From Mesorhizobium temperatum (GTDB lineage Bacteria; Pseudomonadota; Alphaproteobacteria; Rhizobiales; Rhizobiaceae), in NCBI RefSeq assembly GCF_002284575.1, contig NZ_NPKJ01000053.1:124001-188000 (forward strand): a stretch of DNA of 64,000 nt, written 5' to 3'. The position numbers and the translations under genes are program-made. Positions within the stretch are counted from its first letter, which is position 1, and every line of letters starts with the position of its first letter. Below the pieces are notes generated by a model. That model did not search any database and was not told the origin of the DNA. It was given only the letters and a program-made list of their open reading frames with translations. Positions 34,551-44,922 of the stretch are shown here, piece by piece.

Positions 34551-35768
34551 TTATTTCTCCGCCTCCTCGAACCATGCCACCAGCAGCGCCCGCTCATTGT
34601 CGGTGATATGGGTGACGTTGGCGGGCGGCATCGCGTGGCTGCGGCCAGCCTGCAGGTAGATCTCGCGGGCTTGCTCGGCGATACCGGCGTCCGTGTCGAG
34701 CATCACACCTTTCGGCGCGTGATAGATGCCCTCGTAGGATGGCTCCTGCGCATGACACATCGAGCAGCGGCCAAGCACCGTGTCGCGCACTGCGGGAAAG
34801 TGCGCCGAGGCGACATAGACCTGTGCCGCCGAGGACGCCTTGACTTCGCCGGTCAGCACTTTCGGCACCGTTGACAGCCAGATAATGATGACGAACAGGA
34901 CAGCGGCAGCCAGCCAGGTCCAGGTCGGGTTACCCTTGCGCGCATGCATCGTGTTGAAATAGTGCCGGATCAACACGCCGATGGTGAAAACCAGCGAGGC
35001 GATTACCCAGTTGAACTCGGTGCCGAACGCCAGCGGGTAGTGGTTCGACAGCATCAGGAACAGAACGGGCAGCGTCAGGTAATTGTTGTGCAGCGAGCGC
35101 TGCTTGGCGATCTTGCCGTATTTCGGGTCGGGCTTGCGGCCGGCGATCAGGTCGGCGACGACGATCTTCTGGTTCGGAATGATGACCATGAAGACATTGG
35201 CCGACATGATCGTCGCGGTGATGGCGCCAAGATGCAGGAAAGCGGCGCGGCCGGTGAACAGATGGGTAAGACCCCAGGCGATGAACACCAGCACGCCATA
35301 GAGCACCAGCATCAGGCCGGTGTCGCTCCTGCCAAGCGGCGAACGGCATAAGAGATCGTAGACCACCCAGCCAACGCCGATCGTCGCCAGCGACAGCAAG
35401 ATGCCTGTAGGCACCGACATGGCGAGCACATTGGGATCGATCAGGAAGAGATCCGCCCCGGCATAGTAGACGACGCACAGCATGGCAAAGCCGGACAGCC
35501 AGGTGGCGTAGGATTCCCATTTGAACCAGGTCAGGTGCTCGGGCATTTCGGCCGGAGCCACCAGATATTTCTGGATGTGGTAGAAGCCGCCGCCATGCAC
35601 CTGCCATTCCTCGCCGAAGGCGCCGAAAGGCATGCCCGGACGCTGGCGCAAGCCAAGATCGAGCGCGACGAAATAGAAGGACGAGCCGATCCAGGCTATG
35701 CTGGTGACGACATGCAGCCAGCGCACGGCGAAACTCAGCCAGTCCCAGAAAATCGCGAAATCCATCAT
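34551..35768 (-). CDS. puuD: Urate hydroxylase PuuD (membrane urate oxidase with cytochrome c domain)
   Basis: A 405-residue membrane protein that oxidises urate to 5-hydroxyisourate. About eight hydrophobic helices (residues 8-300) include 'VRWLHVVTSIAWIGSSFYFV' and conserved histidines. The C-terminal periplasmic cytochrome c domain has the haem site C-S-M-C-H near residue 338 and an axial Met candidate in 'RSHAMPPANVTHI'. This is the alphaproteobacterial PuuD type, not the soluble uricase. It heads the minus-strand operon puuD-guaD-racemase-UPF0303-glycerate kinase and is divergent from the LysR gene. Confidence 0.94.
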   Translation of the reverse strand: MMDFAIFWDWLSFAVRWLHVVTSIAWIGSSFYFVALDLGLRQRPGMPFGAFGEEWQVHGGGFYHIQKYLVAPAEMPEHLTWFKWESYATWLSGFAMLCVVYYAGADLFLIDPNVLAMSVPTGILLSLATIGVGWVVYDLLCRSPLGRSDTGLMLVLYGVLVFIAWGLTHLFTGRAAFLHLGAITATIMSANVFMVIIPNQKIVVADLIAGRKPDPKYGKIAKQRSLHNNYLTLPVLFLMLSNHYPLAFGTEFNWVIASLVFTIGVLIRHYFNTMHARKGNPTWTWLAAAVLFVIIIWLSTVPKVLTGEVKASSAAQVYVASAHFPAVRDTVLGRCSMCHAQEPSYEGIYHAPKGVMLDTDAGIAEQAREIYLQAGRSHAMPPANVTHITDNERALLVAWFEEAEK

Positions 35769-35908
35769 TGAAAAGTCGTCCCTGCCGATCGGGTGACTTT
35801 ACGGACTGGAGCGCAAACGGAAAGGGCCGAGCTGCACGATGACTTTCAAAAAAAATTGGAAAATACTAGGGTTACCCCTACGCAGCCGCATGAGAGCCCT
35901 AAAGCCGC

Positions 35909-36829
35909 ATGGCCTATCTCGACAACATCGCCGTCTTCGTCCGCGTCGTCGAGCTCGGCAATCTGTCGGCGGCGGGCCGCGACATGCGCATCTCGCCGGC
36001 GGTCGCTTCCAACCGCATCAAGGAACTCGAGAAGCACCTTGGTGTCAGGCTGTTCAACCGCACGACGCGGCAATTGATGCCGACCGAGCACGGCACCGTG
36101 TTCTACTCCGGCGCCAAGCAGGTGCTGGAAGCCATTACCGAGGCGGAAGCCGCGGTCAGCGCCTTGTCCGGCCAGCCGCGTGGCACCATCAAGGTGACAG
36201 CGCCGCTTGGCCTCGGCCGGCGGCTGGTGGCGTCGGGAATCCCCGATTTCCACGACAAATACCCAGACATCGAGGTGCGGCTGAGGCTTTCAGACCACAA
36301 TGTCGACATCATGAAGGAAGGCATCGATGTCGCCTTCCGGCTGGGCATCATCGAGGATTCCAGCCTTAGGATGCGCGGCATCATGGAGTGCGAACGGGTG
36401 CTGGTGGCGGCGCCGAAATATCTGGAGGCGCGCGGTGAGCCGACCGAGCCGCAGGAACTGATCGGCAAGAAGCACGACTGCCTGATGCTGCGCTACGCCG
36501 GCGCACGCGAATACGTCTGGACGCTGCAGACGGCCGACGGCCCGCGGAAATTCGAAGTGCATGGGCCTTATGACACGGACGATGGCGACGTGCTGACCGG
36601 CTGGGCGCTTTCCGGCCGCGGCATCATCAATAAGCCGCGCTTCGAGGTCGAGCCGTTCATCCGCGACCGGCGGCTGAAGGTGATCCTGCCCGACACGCCG
36701 CCGACGCCGGTGCAGTTCGCCGCCGTCTACCCGCACAAGAAGCTGCAGGACCCGAAGGTGCGGCTGCTGCTCGACTTCATGGCCGAGCGCTGCCAACGGC
36801 TGATCAAGGATATTCTGGCCGGCAAGTGA
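35909..36829 (+). CDS. LysR-family transcription regulator
   Basis: A 306-residue LysR protein. The N-terminal winged helix is visible at residues 1-60 ('LDNIAVFVRVVELGNLSAAG', 'SNRIKELEKHLGVRLFNRTT'), followed by the two-lobe effector domain. Divergent transcription from puuD across 140 bases is the classical LysR layout. The gap contains TAGGGTTACCCCTA, an imperfect palindrome just upstream of this gene, as a possible site. It is the only regulator inside the purine block and the natural candidate for its control. Confidence 0.9.
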   Translation: MAYLDNIAVFVRVVELGNLSAAGRDMRISPAVASNRIKELEKHLGVRLFNRTTRQLMPTEHGTVFYSGAKQVLEAITEAEAAVSALSGQPRGTIKVTAPLGLGRRLVASGIPDFHDKYPDIEVRLRLSDHNVDIMKEGIDVAFRLGIIEDSSLRMRGIMECERVLVAAPKYLEARGEPTEPQELIGKKHDCLMLRYAGAREYVWTLQTADGPRKFEVHGPYDTDDGDVLTGWALSGRGIINKPRFEVEPFIRDRRLKVILPDTPPTPVQFAAVYPHKKLQDPKVRLLLDFMAERCQRLIKDILAGK

Positions 36830-36916
36830 CGGCTTGCTGGACCAGCGCAACCGGTTGCCATCCCTGGAGGTGGCGAACATAGTTCTGGTAGAACTTTCGC
36901 CTTGCAAGGACTATCG

Positions 36917-37942
36917 ATGGGCACCGGCCCCACAATGCATCTCGCCGTTTCCTTGTTGCCGGGAAATGCTCCTTCCAACGAGCCGCTAGCCGGCGGCGCG
37001 GATTTCAGCCTTCTGGCTCGGTTCGTGCAAAAGGCCGAAGCGGCCGGGCTGGACATGGTGCTGCTTGCCGATTCAGCGCCGGTTTCAGGCGGCGACGCAC
37101 CAAACCGGCAACTGCCCTTCGAAGCGACGACCCTGCTGGCGGCGCTGGCGACGGTGACCAGCAGGATCGGCCTGGTCGCCGCGGCGTCGACGGTCGCCCA
37201 CCAGCCCTACAATCTGGCGCGCCGTTTCGCATCGCTCGATAATATCAGCCATGGCCGTGCCGGCTGGCACGCGACGATGACGCCGGATCTGCGCGAGGCG
37301 GCCAATTTCAGCCGGCCGGAAGGGTTTTCCGGCGATGATTTTCGCCGACGCGCGGAGGAATTCATCGGTATCGTTCACGGCTTGTGGCGCGGCTGGGATG
37401 CGGATGCCCTGCTGTTCGACAAAAGCGATGGCCGCTTCTTCGATCCCGAAAAGATGCACCTGCTCGACCACAAGGGCGAGTTTTTCTCTGTGCGCGGGCC
37501 GCTGAACGTTGCACGCTCGCCGCAGGACACACCGGCGCTCGTCGTATCTGGTCTGTCGGAGCCGGACATGGACATCGGCGCCCGCGTCGCCGATGTCATC
37601 CTGCTGGACGAGCCATCGGTCGCGGGCGCGAAGGCCGACGATCTGAAGCGCCGCGCGCTGGCGTTCGGGCGCGGTCCGGGCGCGATAAAGGTGCTGATGA
37701 ACGTCGCGCCGGGTGCTGAAATCGCCGCGGGGCCGGACCTAATCGCGGACAGGTTGGAAGAGCTTTTCCGGTCAAAAAGCTGCGACGGTTTCAACATACT
37801 CATGCCGCCGGTGCTGTCTGTGCTCGACGACTTAGTCGATCACGTGCTGCCGGAGCTTCGTCGCCGCGGCCTTGTTCAGCCGGATTATCGCAATGCCACG
37901 CTGCGCTCCCATCTCGGACTTACCGGGGAGGAGGGACAATGA
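36917..37942 (+). CDS. LLM-class flavin-dependent oxidoreductase
   Basis: A 341-residue luciferase-like monooxygenase-fold protein. Recognisable parts are 'AEAAGLDMVLLADSAPVSGG' near residue 38, 'TVTSRIGLVAAASTVAHQPY' and 'FASLDNISHGRAGWHATMTP'. The ATG at 36917 has AAGGA six bases upstream; a TTG at 36902 and an ATG at 36935 are also in frame. It overlaps the next flavin monooxygenase gene by 4 bases. Substrate unknown; such paired enzymes often act on organosulfur or N-heterocyclic compounds. Confidence 0.87.
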   Translation: MGTGPTMHLAVSLLPGNAPSNEPLAGGADFSLLARFVQKAEAAGLDMVLLADSAPVSGGDAPNRQLPFEATTLLAALATVTSRIGLVAAASTVAHQPYNLARRFASLDNISHGRAGWHATMTPDLREAANFSRPEGFSGDDFRRRAEEFIGIVHGLWRGWDADALLFDKSDGRFFDPEKMHLLDHKGEFFSVRGPLNVARSPQDTPALVVSGLSEPDMDIGARVADVILLDEPSVAGAKADDLKRRALAFGRGPGAIKVLMNVAPGAEIAAGPDLIADRLEELFRSKSCDGFNILMPPVLSVLDDLVDHVLPELRRRGLVQPDYRNATLRSHLGLTGEEGQ

Positions 37943-39204
37943 CCGCTCGTCAGATGAAGCTCGGTGCCTTTCTGTGGGCGACAGGCCACCACATCGCCGC
38001 CTGGCGCCACCCAAGAGCGCATGTGACAGCGGGCGTCGACATCGAGCACTACATCCAGCTGGCGCGGACGGCGGAGGCGGCGAAATTCGACCTACTGTTT
38101 TGCGAGGACGCCGCCGGCGTGCGCGAGGCCAATGTCAACATTGCCAGCCAAACGTCACGCTCGATCGGCTTCGAACCGATCAGCCTACTTTCGGCTCTTG
38201 CGGTCCAGACAAGCCGCATCGGTCTCGTATCCACGGCGTCGACGAGCTACAACGAGCCTTACGGGCTGGCGCGAACCTTCTTGTCGCTCGACCATCTGAG
38301 CGGCGGGCGCGCCGGCTGGAACTTGGTCACCTCGGCCAGCCACATCGAGGCGGCCAATTTCGGCTCGACCGGCCTGCGCCCGCATGCCGACCGTTATGAG
38401 CGCGCGCGTGAATTCGCTGCCGTGGTTACCGCACTCTGGCGAGGCAAGCTCGACGGGGTTTCCGGACCTGGCCACGACGGCAGAAGCTTTTCGGTGCGCG
38501 ACCCACTCGACCTGCCGCGCTCGCCGCAAGGCGCACCGGTCATGGTTCAGGCCGGAGCATCGGAGGAGGGCAGGGATCTTGCCGCGCGAACCGCTAACGT
38601 CGCGTTCACGGCGGCACAGACATTCGAGGAGGCGAAGGCATTCTACGACGATCTCAAGCGGCGTCTGACGGCCTATGGGCGTGAGCCTGATGACATCAAG
38701 ATCATGCCCGGCGTCGCACCAGTCGTGGCGGAAACCGAGGCTGAAGCACAGGAAAAATACGAGGAATTGCAGGAGTTGATCCCCGACGATGTCGGCGTGG
38801 CGCTGCTTTCCAGCTATCTCAGCATTTCCGATCTGTGGCGCTACCCCATCGATGGACCGTTGCCGGAGCTGCCGGCCAGCGAAGGCATGCAGAGCCGGCA
38901 AGCCCTCGTTATCGAGCAGTCGCGCCGGGACAACCTCTCCATCCGGCAGCTTGCGCGTCATTTCGCCGGCGCGCGCGGCCATTGGCGCGTCGTCGGCACG
39001 CCGGTCCAGATCGCCGACGAGCTCGAGGCACGGTTCGAGGGCGGCGCGGCTGACGGTTTCAACGTCATGCCATCTTATTTTCCTGGTGAGCTCGATGCCT
39101 TTGCCACGCTTGTCGTGCCGGAGCTGCAGCGGCGCGGCCTGTTCCGCAAGGACTATGAAGGCACCACGCTGCGCGACCATCTGGGCCTGAAGCGGCCGAT
39201 CTGA
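37939..39204 (+). CDS. NtaA/SnaA/DszA-family FMN-dependent monooxygenase
   Basis: A 421-residue member of the nitrilotriacetate/desulfurisation monooxygenase group within the luciferase-like fold. Motifs are 'AWRHPRAHVTAGVDIEHYIQ' near residue 21, 'FDLLFCEDAAGV', 'TSRIGLVSTASTSYNEPYGL' and 'LSGGRAGWNLVTSASHIEAA'. It is translationally coupled to the preceding LLM gene (ATGA overlap). A dedicated flavin reductase is not adjacent. Their position within the purine block suggests possible use of a heterocyclic compound, but this is inference. Confidence 0.88.
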   Translation: MTARQMKLGAFLWATGHHIAAWRHPRAHVTAGVDIEHYIQLARTAEAAKFDLLFCEDAAGVREANVNIASQTSRSIGFEPISLLSALAVQTSRIGLVSTASTSYNEPYGLARTFLSLDHLSGGRAGWNLVTSASHIEAANFGSTGLRPHADRYERAREFAAVVTALWRGKLDGVSGPGHDGRSFSVRDPLDLPRSPQGAPVMVQAGASEEGRDLAARTANVAFTAAQTFEEAKAFYDDLKRRLTAYGREPDDIKIMPGVAPVVAETEAEAQEKYEELQELIPDDVGVALLSSYLSISDLWRYPIDGPLPELPASEGMQSRQALVIEQSRRDNLSIRQLARHFAGARGHWRVVGTPVQIADELEARFEGGAADGFNVMPSYFPGELDAFATLVVPELQRRGLFRKDYEGTTLRDHLGLKRPI

Positions 39205-39262
39205 GCAGCACGCTATGGAAGCGCGCCTGCACGAAAAATGCAGCTCGGCGGGATATTAGCCG

Positions 39263-40252
39263 TCAGCCGGCCATTGCCTTGCCACGAGAGGCGGGGTGCG
39301 GAGCGGCTCGCGCGCCAGCATGGGCGGCCAGCGCCGTCATGATCTCGGCTGCGGCGAGTGCCGCGATCACTTGCGGACGCTTGTCCTTAACCGTTTCGCC
39401 GCCGATCGGCGAGACGAGGCGGGCAAATTCCGCCTCGCTGCCGTCCGCCGACTTCAGGAACCAGCTCCTGAACGTCGCCTTCTTGGTCTTCGAGCCGATC
39501 ATGCCGACATAGGCGGCATCCCGGCGTTTCAGTGCCTCGGCGACGATCAGGAAATCCAGTGCGTGGTCATGGGTAAGGACGACGAAGGCGGCGCCAACAG
39601 GCGCATTCCGCACCATCGACTCCGGCATAGGCGTCAGACAGGTTTCGACCGTGTCCGGCATGCTGTCCAGCGCCTCGGCCCGCGTCTCGACAACGACAAC
39701 ACGTACCGGCAGCAAGGCCACCGCCGAAGCCAGTGCATGGCCGACATGGCCGCCGCCGAAGATGTAGACATGCGGCAGCTGCGCCTGCTCGGCGTCCGCC
39801 GCCGCGACAAGCTCGGCTTCGAGGGCCTTATCGACCAACCGAATCGACACCTCGACCCTGCCGCCACAGCACTGGCCAATTTCTGGCCCGAGCGGGATGT
39901 CGAGCGTGGCGCGGACAACCCTCCCCCTTGAGGGGAGGGTGGCGGCGAAGCCGTCGGGTGGGGTCGCCGCGGCAGTGCTCGACGCTTTGGCCGTGCCTTC
40001 TGAGACGACCCCCTCTGGCCGCTCCGCGGCCATCTCCCCCTCAAGGGGGGAGAAAAGCAGTTGCCGCGCCTTATCGATTGCCATGTATTCGAGCTGGCCG
40101 CCGCCGATCGTGCCAAAAATCGCCGCGCCCGAGACGAGCATGAAGGCGCCTTTGTCGCGTGGGGTCGAGCCTTTTGTCCCGGCAACCTCGACCAGGGCGA
40201 CCCGACCGGCACCGGCAAGAAAGGCTTTCAGGCTTTGCACTTTCGAGGTCAT
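39263..40252 (-). CDS. xdhC: Xanthine dehydrogenase accessory protein XdhC with in-frame repeat insertion
   Basis: A 329-residue chaperone that inserts sulfurated molybdenum cofactor into XdhB. The N-terminal XdhC/CoxI domain has 'GTKGSTPRDKGAFMLV' and 'GTIGGGQLEYMAIDKARQLL', then 'GPEIGQCCGGRVEV' with the conserved CC. The C-terminal Rossmann domain has 'YIFGGGHVGHALASAVALLP'. Between residues about 66 and 114 is a 47-residue segment encoded by a palindromic repeat, in frame and without stops, at the place where the family normally has a short loop. The gene is last in the uraH-xdhA-xdhB-xdhC operon. Confidence 0.94.
   Translation of the reverse strand: MTSKVQSLKAFLAGAGRVALVEVAGTKGSTPRDKGAFMLVSGAAIFGTIGGGQLEYMAIDKARQLLFSPLEGEMAAERPEGVVSEGTAKASSTAAATPPDGFAATLPSRGRVVRATLDIPLGPEIGQCCGGRVEVSIRLVDKALEAELVAAADAEQAQLPHVYIFGGGHVGHALASAVALLPVRVVVVETRAEALDSMPDTVETCLTPMPESMVRNAPVGAAFVVLTHDHALDFLIVAEALKRRDAAYVGMIGSKTKKATFRSWFLKSADGSEAEFARLVSPIGGETVKDKRPQVIAALAAAEIMTALAAHAGARAAPHPASRGKAMAG
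39914..40054. repeat. Repeat element inserted in frame within xdhC
   Basis: About 141 bases with inverted ends CTCCCCCTTGAGGGGAGG and CTCCCCCTCAAGGGGGGAG and inner arms such as GGGTCGCC / GACCCCC. The design is that of the paired CTTCTCCCC repeats elsewhere in the window, though the sequence is a different subfamily. Its length, a multiple of three, and its stop-free frame leave xdhC open. Confidence 0.85.
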
Positions 40253-40325
40253 GTTTCGCTTTCCATCGGGAAATATAGAGTTTTCGACTCGGATTGCACG
40301 CTTTCAGGGATTTCCGAGGCCGGGC

Positions 40326-42674
40326 TCAGGTGCCGGTCTTGGCTTCCCGCTTCAGCCGTTCGATCGCCATCAGCACCCGCTCCGGCGTCGCCGGCGGGTC
40401 GAGGCGCGGGCAAATCCGGTGGTCGGCAACGCTTGCCACCGCATCGGACAACGCATGCAGCACCGACATGCCGAGCGGGAGCGGCGGCTCGCCGACCGCC
40501 TTCGAGCGGTGCACCGTCGGCTCGTGTGCCTCAGGCCAGTCGGCCAGCGTCACGTTGAAGATCTTCGGCCGGTCCGAGGCGAGCGGAATCTTGTAGGTCG
40601 ACGGCGCATGGGTGCGTAGCCGGCCCTTGTCGTCCCACCACAGTTCCTCCGTCGTCAGCCAGCCCATGCCCTGGATGAAGCCGCCCTCGACCTGGCCGAG
40701 GTCTATGGCGCGGTTCAGCGAGCGGCCGGTCTCGTGCAGGATGTCTGTGCGCTCGACCATGTATTCGCCTGTCAGCGTATCGACCGAGACTTCCGAGCAG
40801 GCGGCGCCATAGGCGAAATAATAGAAGGGACGGCCCTCGCCCTTGTCGCGATTCCAATGGATTTTCGGCGTCTTGTAGAAGCCCGCCGCCGAAAGCTGGA
40901 TGCGCGCCATGTAGGCCTGCCTGACGAGATCGGCGAAGGCGATCTCCTGGTTGCCGATACGCACCCGGTTGGGCAGGAACAGCACCTGATCGCGCGCCAC
41001 CTGGTATTTTTCGGCTGCGAAGTCGGTCAACCGCTCCTTAATCTGCCGGGCCGCGTTTTGCGCCGCCATACCGTTGAGGTCGGAACCGGACGATGCGGCG
41101 GTCGCCGAGGTGTTCGGGACCTTGCCGGTTGTCGTCGCGGTGATCTTTACCTGGTCGAGGTCGATCTGGAATTCTTCCGCCACCACCTGCGCCACCTTGA
41201 CGTAGAGCCCCTGCCCCATCTCGGTGCCGCCATGGTTCAGATGCACCGAACCGTCGGTGTAGACATGCACCAGCGCGCCGGCCTGATTGTAGTGGGTGGC
41301 GGTGAACGAGATGCCGAACTTGACCGGCGTCAGCGCCAATCCACGCTTGATGAAGCGACTGTTGGCGTTGAAGGATTCGATGGTGCGGCGGCGCCTTGCA
41401 TAGTCGCAACTTGCCTCCAGGTCGGCGACGATGCGGTGGACGATGTTGTCCTCGACCGTCTGGTGGTAGGGCGTGACGTTGCGGTCGCTGGCGCCATAAA
41501 AGTTCTTCTTGCGAATCTCGAGCGGGTCCTTGCCGACGGCAAAGGCGACCTCTTCGATGACACGCTCGGCGCCGACCATGCCTTGCGGCCCGCCGAAGCC
41601 GCGGAAGGCGGTGTTCGACACGGTGTTGGTGTAAAGCGGCGCCGACTGAGCATGAACCGCTGGCCAGAAATAGGTGTTGTCGCAATGGAACAGCGCACGG
41701 TCGGTGACCGGGCCTGAAAGGTCCGCCGAGAAGCCGCAACGCGCCGCGAACATAAAGTCGACGCCGAGAATATTGCCCTCGTCGTCGAAGCCGACCTCAT
41801 AATCGACGAGGAAGTCGTGGCGCTTGCCGGTGGCGATCATGTCGTCGTCACGGTCGGGCCGGATTTTCACGGCGCGATGATGTTTCTTCGCGGCGATAGC
41901 GGCCAATACTGCAAACTGGTTGCCCTGCGTTTCCTTGCCGCCGAAAGCGCCGCCCATCCGGCGGATCTCGACCGTGACGGCATGGCTCGGCACGCCGAGC
42001 GCATGGCTGACCATGTGCTGGATTTCACTCGGATGCTGGGTCGAGGAATAAATGGTGACGTCCTGATCCTCGCCGGGAATGGCCATGGCGATCTGGCCTT
42101 CGAGATAAAAATGGTCCTGGCCCCCGATGCGCATTTTTCCCTTCAGCCGGCGCGGCGCCGCGTTGATCGCAGCCGCGGCATCGCCGCGCCTCAGGGTCAG
42201 CGGCGGCGTGACCAGCTTGTCCTTCCTGGGATCGAGGACGCCGATGTCGGTGACGAAGGGCAATTCCTTGTATTCGACCTTGGCCAGCCTTGTCGCTCGC
42301 CGCGCCTGCTCGCGGGTTTCGGCGATGACGCAGAAGATCGGCTGGCCGAAGAACTGCACCTCGCCGTCGGCCAGCACCGGTTCGTCGTGACGGCCGGTCG
42401 GCGAAATGTCGTTTTCGCCCGGCACATCCTTTGCCGTCAGCACGTCGACGACACCGGGCGCTGCGCGCACCGCGGATAGGTCCATGCTGGTGATGGTGGC
42501 GTGCGTGGCCGTCGAAAGCCCGAGGCAGCCATGCAGCGTGCCTGATGATTCCGGCATGTCGTCGATATAGACGGCCGTGCCGCGGACATGCTTGTGCGCG
42601 GAATCATGGCGCTGGTCGGTGGCAACGCCACCAGCGATTTTCTGTGCCCTGAGGTTGGGAGCGTGGCGGGTCAT
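40326..42674 (-). CDS. xdhB: Xanthine dehydrogenase molybdopterin-binding subunit
   Basis: A 782-residue large subunit, which binds the molybdenum cofactor and oxidises hypoxanthine/xanthine to urate. The start is the ATG at 42674 (MTRHAPNLRAQKIAGG); upstream codons lie in a repeat. Motifs include 'SAHKHVRGTAVYIDDMPESS' near residues 25-44, 'RRMGGAFGGKETQGNQFAVL' near 238-257, 'AFRGFGGPQGMVGAERVIEE' and 'LNHGGTEMGQGLYVKVAQVV'. It is separated from xdhA by 214 bases that hold a repeat, and from xdhC by 73 bases. Confidence 0.95.
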   Translation of the reverse strand: MTRHAPNLRAQKIAGGVATDQRHDSAHKHVRGTAVYIDDMPESSGTLHGCLGLSTATHATITSMDLSAVRAAPGVVDVLTAKDVPGENDISPTGRHDEPVLADGEVQFFGQPIFCVIAETREQARRATRLAKVEYKELPFVTDIGVLDPRKDKLVTPPLTLRRGDAAAAINAAPRRLKGKMRIGGQDHFYLEGQIAMAIPGEDQDVTIYSSTQHPSEIQHMVSHALGVPSHAVTVEIRRMGGAFGGKETQGNQFAVLAAIAAKKHHRAVKIRPDRDDDMIATGKRHDFLVDYEVGFDDEGNILGVDFMFAARCGFSADLSGPVTDRALFHCDNTYFWPAVHAQSAPLYTNTVSNTAFRGFGGPQGMVGAERVIEEVAFAVGKDPLEIRKKNFYGASDRNVTPYHQTVEDNIVHRIVADLEASCDYARRRRTIESFNANSRFIKRGLALTPVKFGISFTATHYNQAGALVHVYTDGSVHLNHGGTEMGQGLYVKVAQVVAEEFQIDLDQVKITATTTGKVPNTSATAASSGSDLNGMAAQNAARQIKERLTDFAAEKYQVARDQVLFLPNRVRIGNQEIAFADLVRQAYMARIQLSAAGFYKTPKIHWNRDKGEGRPFYYFAYGAACSEVSVDTLTGEYMVERTDILHETGRSLNRAIDLGQVEGGFIQGMGWLTTEELWWDDKGRLRTHAPSTYKIPLASDRPKIFNVTLADWPEAHEPTVHRSKAVGEPPLPLGMSVLHALSDAVASVADHRICPRLDPPATPERVLMAIERLKREAKTGT

Positions 42675-42689
42675 GGCGCGCCTCTCCTC

Positions 42690-42835
42690 CCTTCTCCCCG
42701 TCCACGGGGAGAAGGTGGCCCGAAGGGCCGGATGAGGGGCAGCGTTGACGTTGACGAGCTTGCGAATATCGATCGAGGACGGCGCCGCCCCTGATCTGCC
42801 TGCCGGCATCTTCTCCCCGTAAACGGGGAGAAGGA
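42690..42835. repeat. Paired 'CTTCTCCCCG' inverted repeat between xdhA and xdhB, copy B
   Basis: A left unit CCTTCTCCCCGTCCACGGGG with GTGGCCCGAAGGGCCGGATG downstream, and a right unit CTTCTCCCCGTAAACGGGG near 42810-42833. It interrupts what would otherwise be a tight xdhA-xdhB junction and could form two strong hairpins in the transcript. Confidence 0.85.
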
Positions 42836-42888
42836 CGCTACTCGTGATCGTTCGGCTGTCTGTTTGCCTGAGGTAATATACAAGCTCA

Positions 42889-44370
<1,482 letters not shown>

Positions 44371-44373
44371 GTC

Positions 44374-44748
44374 TCAACTCCCCCGGTAGGTCGAATAGCC
44401 GTAGGGCGATATGAGCAGTGGCACATGATAGTGCACCGGCTCGGCCATGCCGAAGCGGATCGGCACGCTGTCGAGGAAGGCCGGTTCCGGCAGCCTCAAT
44501 CCCTGGCGGCGCAGATAGTCGCCGGCCGCGAAGACCAGCTCGTATTCGCCGGTGCGGAATTCCGCGTCGGCAAGCAGCGGCGCGTCACAGCGGCCGTCGG
44601 CATTGGTGACCGCCGTCTTCAGATGCGTCCGCATGTCGTCGTTGATGCGGTACAGCTCGATCGACAGACCTGCCGCCGGCCTGCCGGTCGCGGTGTCGAG
44701 GACATGAGTCGTCAGACGTCCGCCTTCGGCTTTCGACGTTTCCGCCAC
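44374..44748 (-). CDS. uraH: 5-hydroxyisourate hydrolase
   Basis: A 124-residue transthyretin-like protein that hydrolyses 5-hydroxyisourate to OHCU. Motifs are 'GGRLTTHVLDTATGRPAAGL' at the N-terminus (catalytic His), the 'LKTAVTNADGRCDAP' loop, 'FRTGEYELVF' and the invariant C-terminal Y-R-G-S. I chose the GTG at 44748 because GGGAG precedes it; another GTG at 44772 is in frame and would add eight residues. It is the first gene of the uraH-xdhABC operon, opposite the puuE operon. Confidence 0.93.
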   Translation of the reverse strand: MAETSKAEGGRLTTHVLDTATGRPAAGLSIELYRINDDMRTHLKTAVTNADGRCDAPLLADAEFRTGEYELVFAAGDYLRRQGLRLPEPAFLDSVPIRFGMAEPVHYHVPLLISPYGYSTYRGS

Positions 44749-44922
44749 TGGCTGCTCCCATTCCCGGTACACACGAACATGTTTGACGAATTGTGCGCCA
44801 ATTAAAGGCGATGCATAAGTCCCGGTCGAGCGGAGTGCTGCAAAAACACTTTCAAAATTTTCGGGGGAATGCGCAAGCGGCCCTTTCGATTATCCTGATC
44901 ACACCATTCGGCAGGAGCGACA

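Noticed and set aside
35860..35895. LysR binding site TAGGGTTACCCCTA as a separate feature
   Set aside because: The palindrome is imperfect and no T-N11-A site was clear, so it is mentioned only under the LysR gene.
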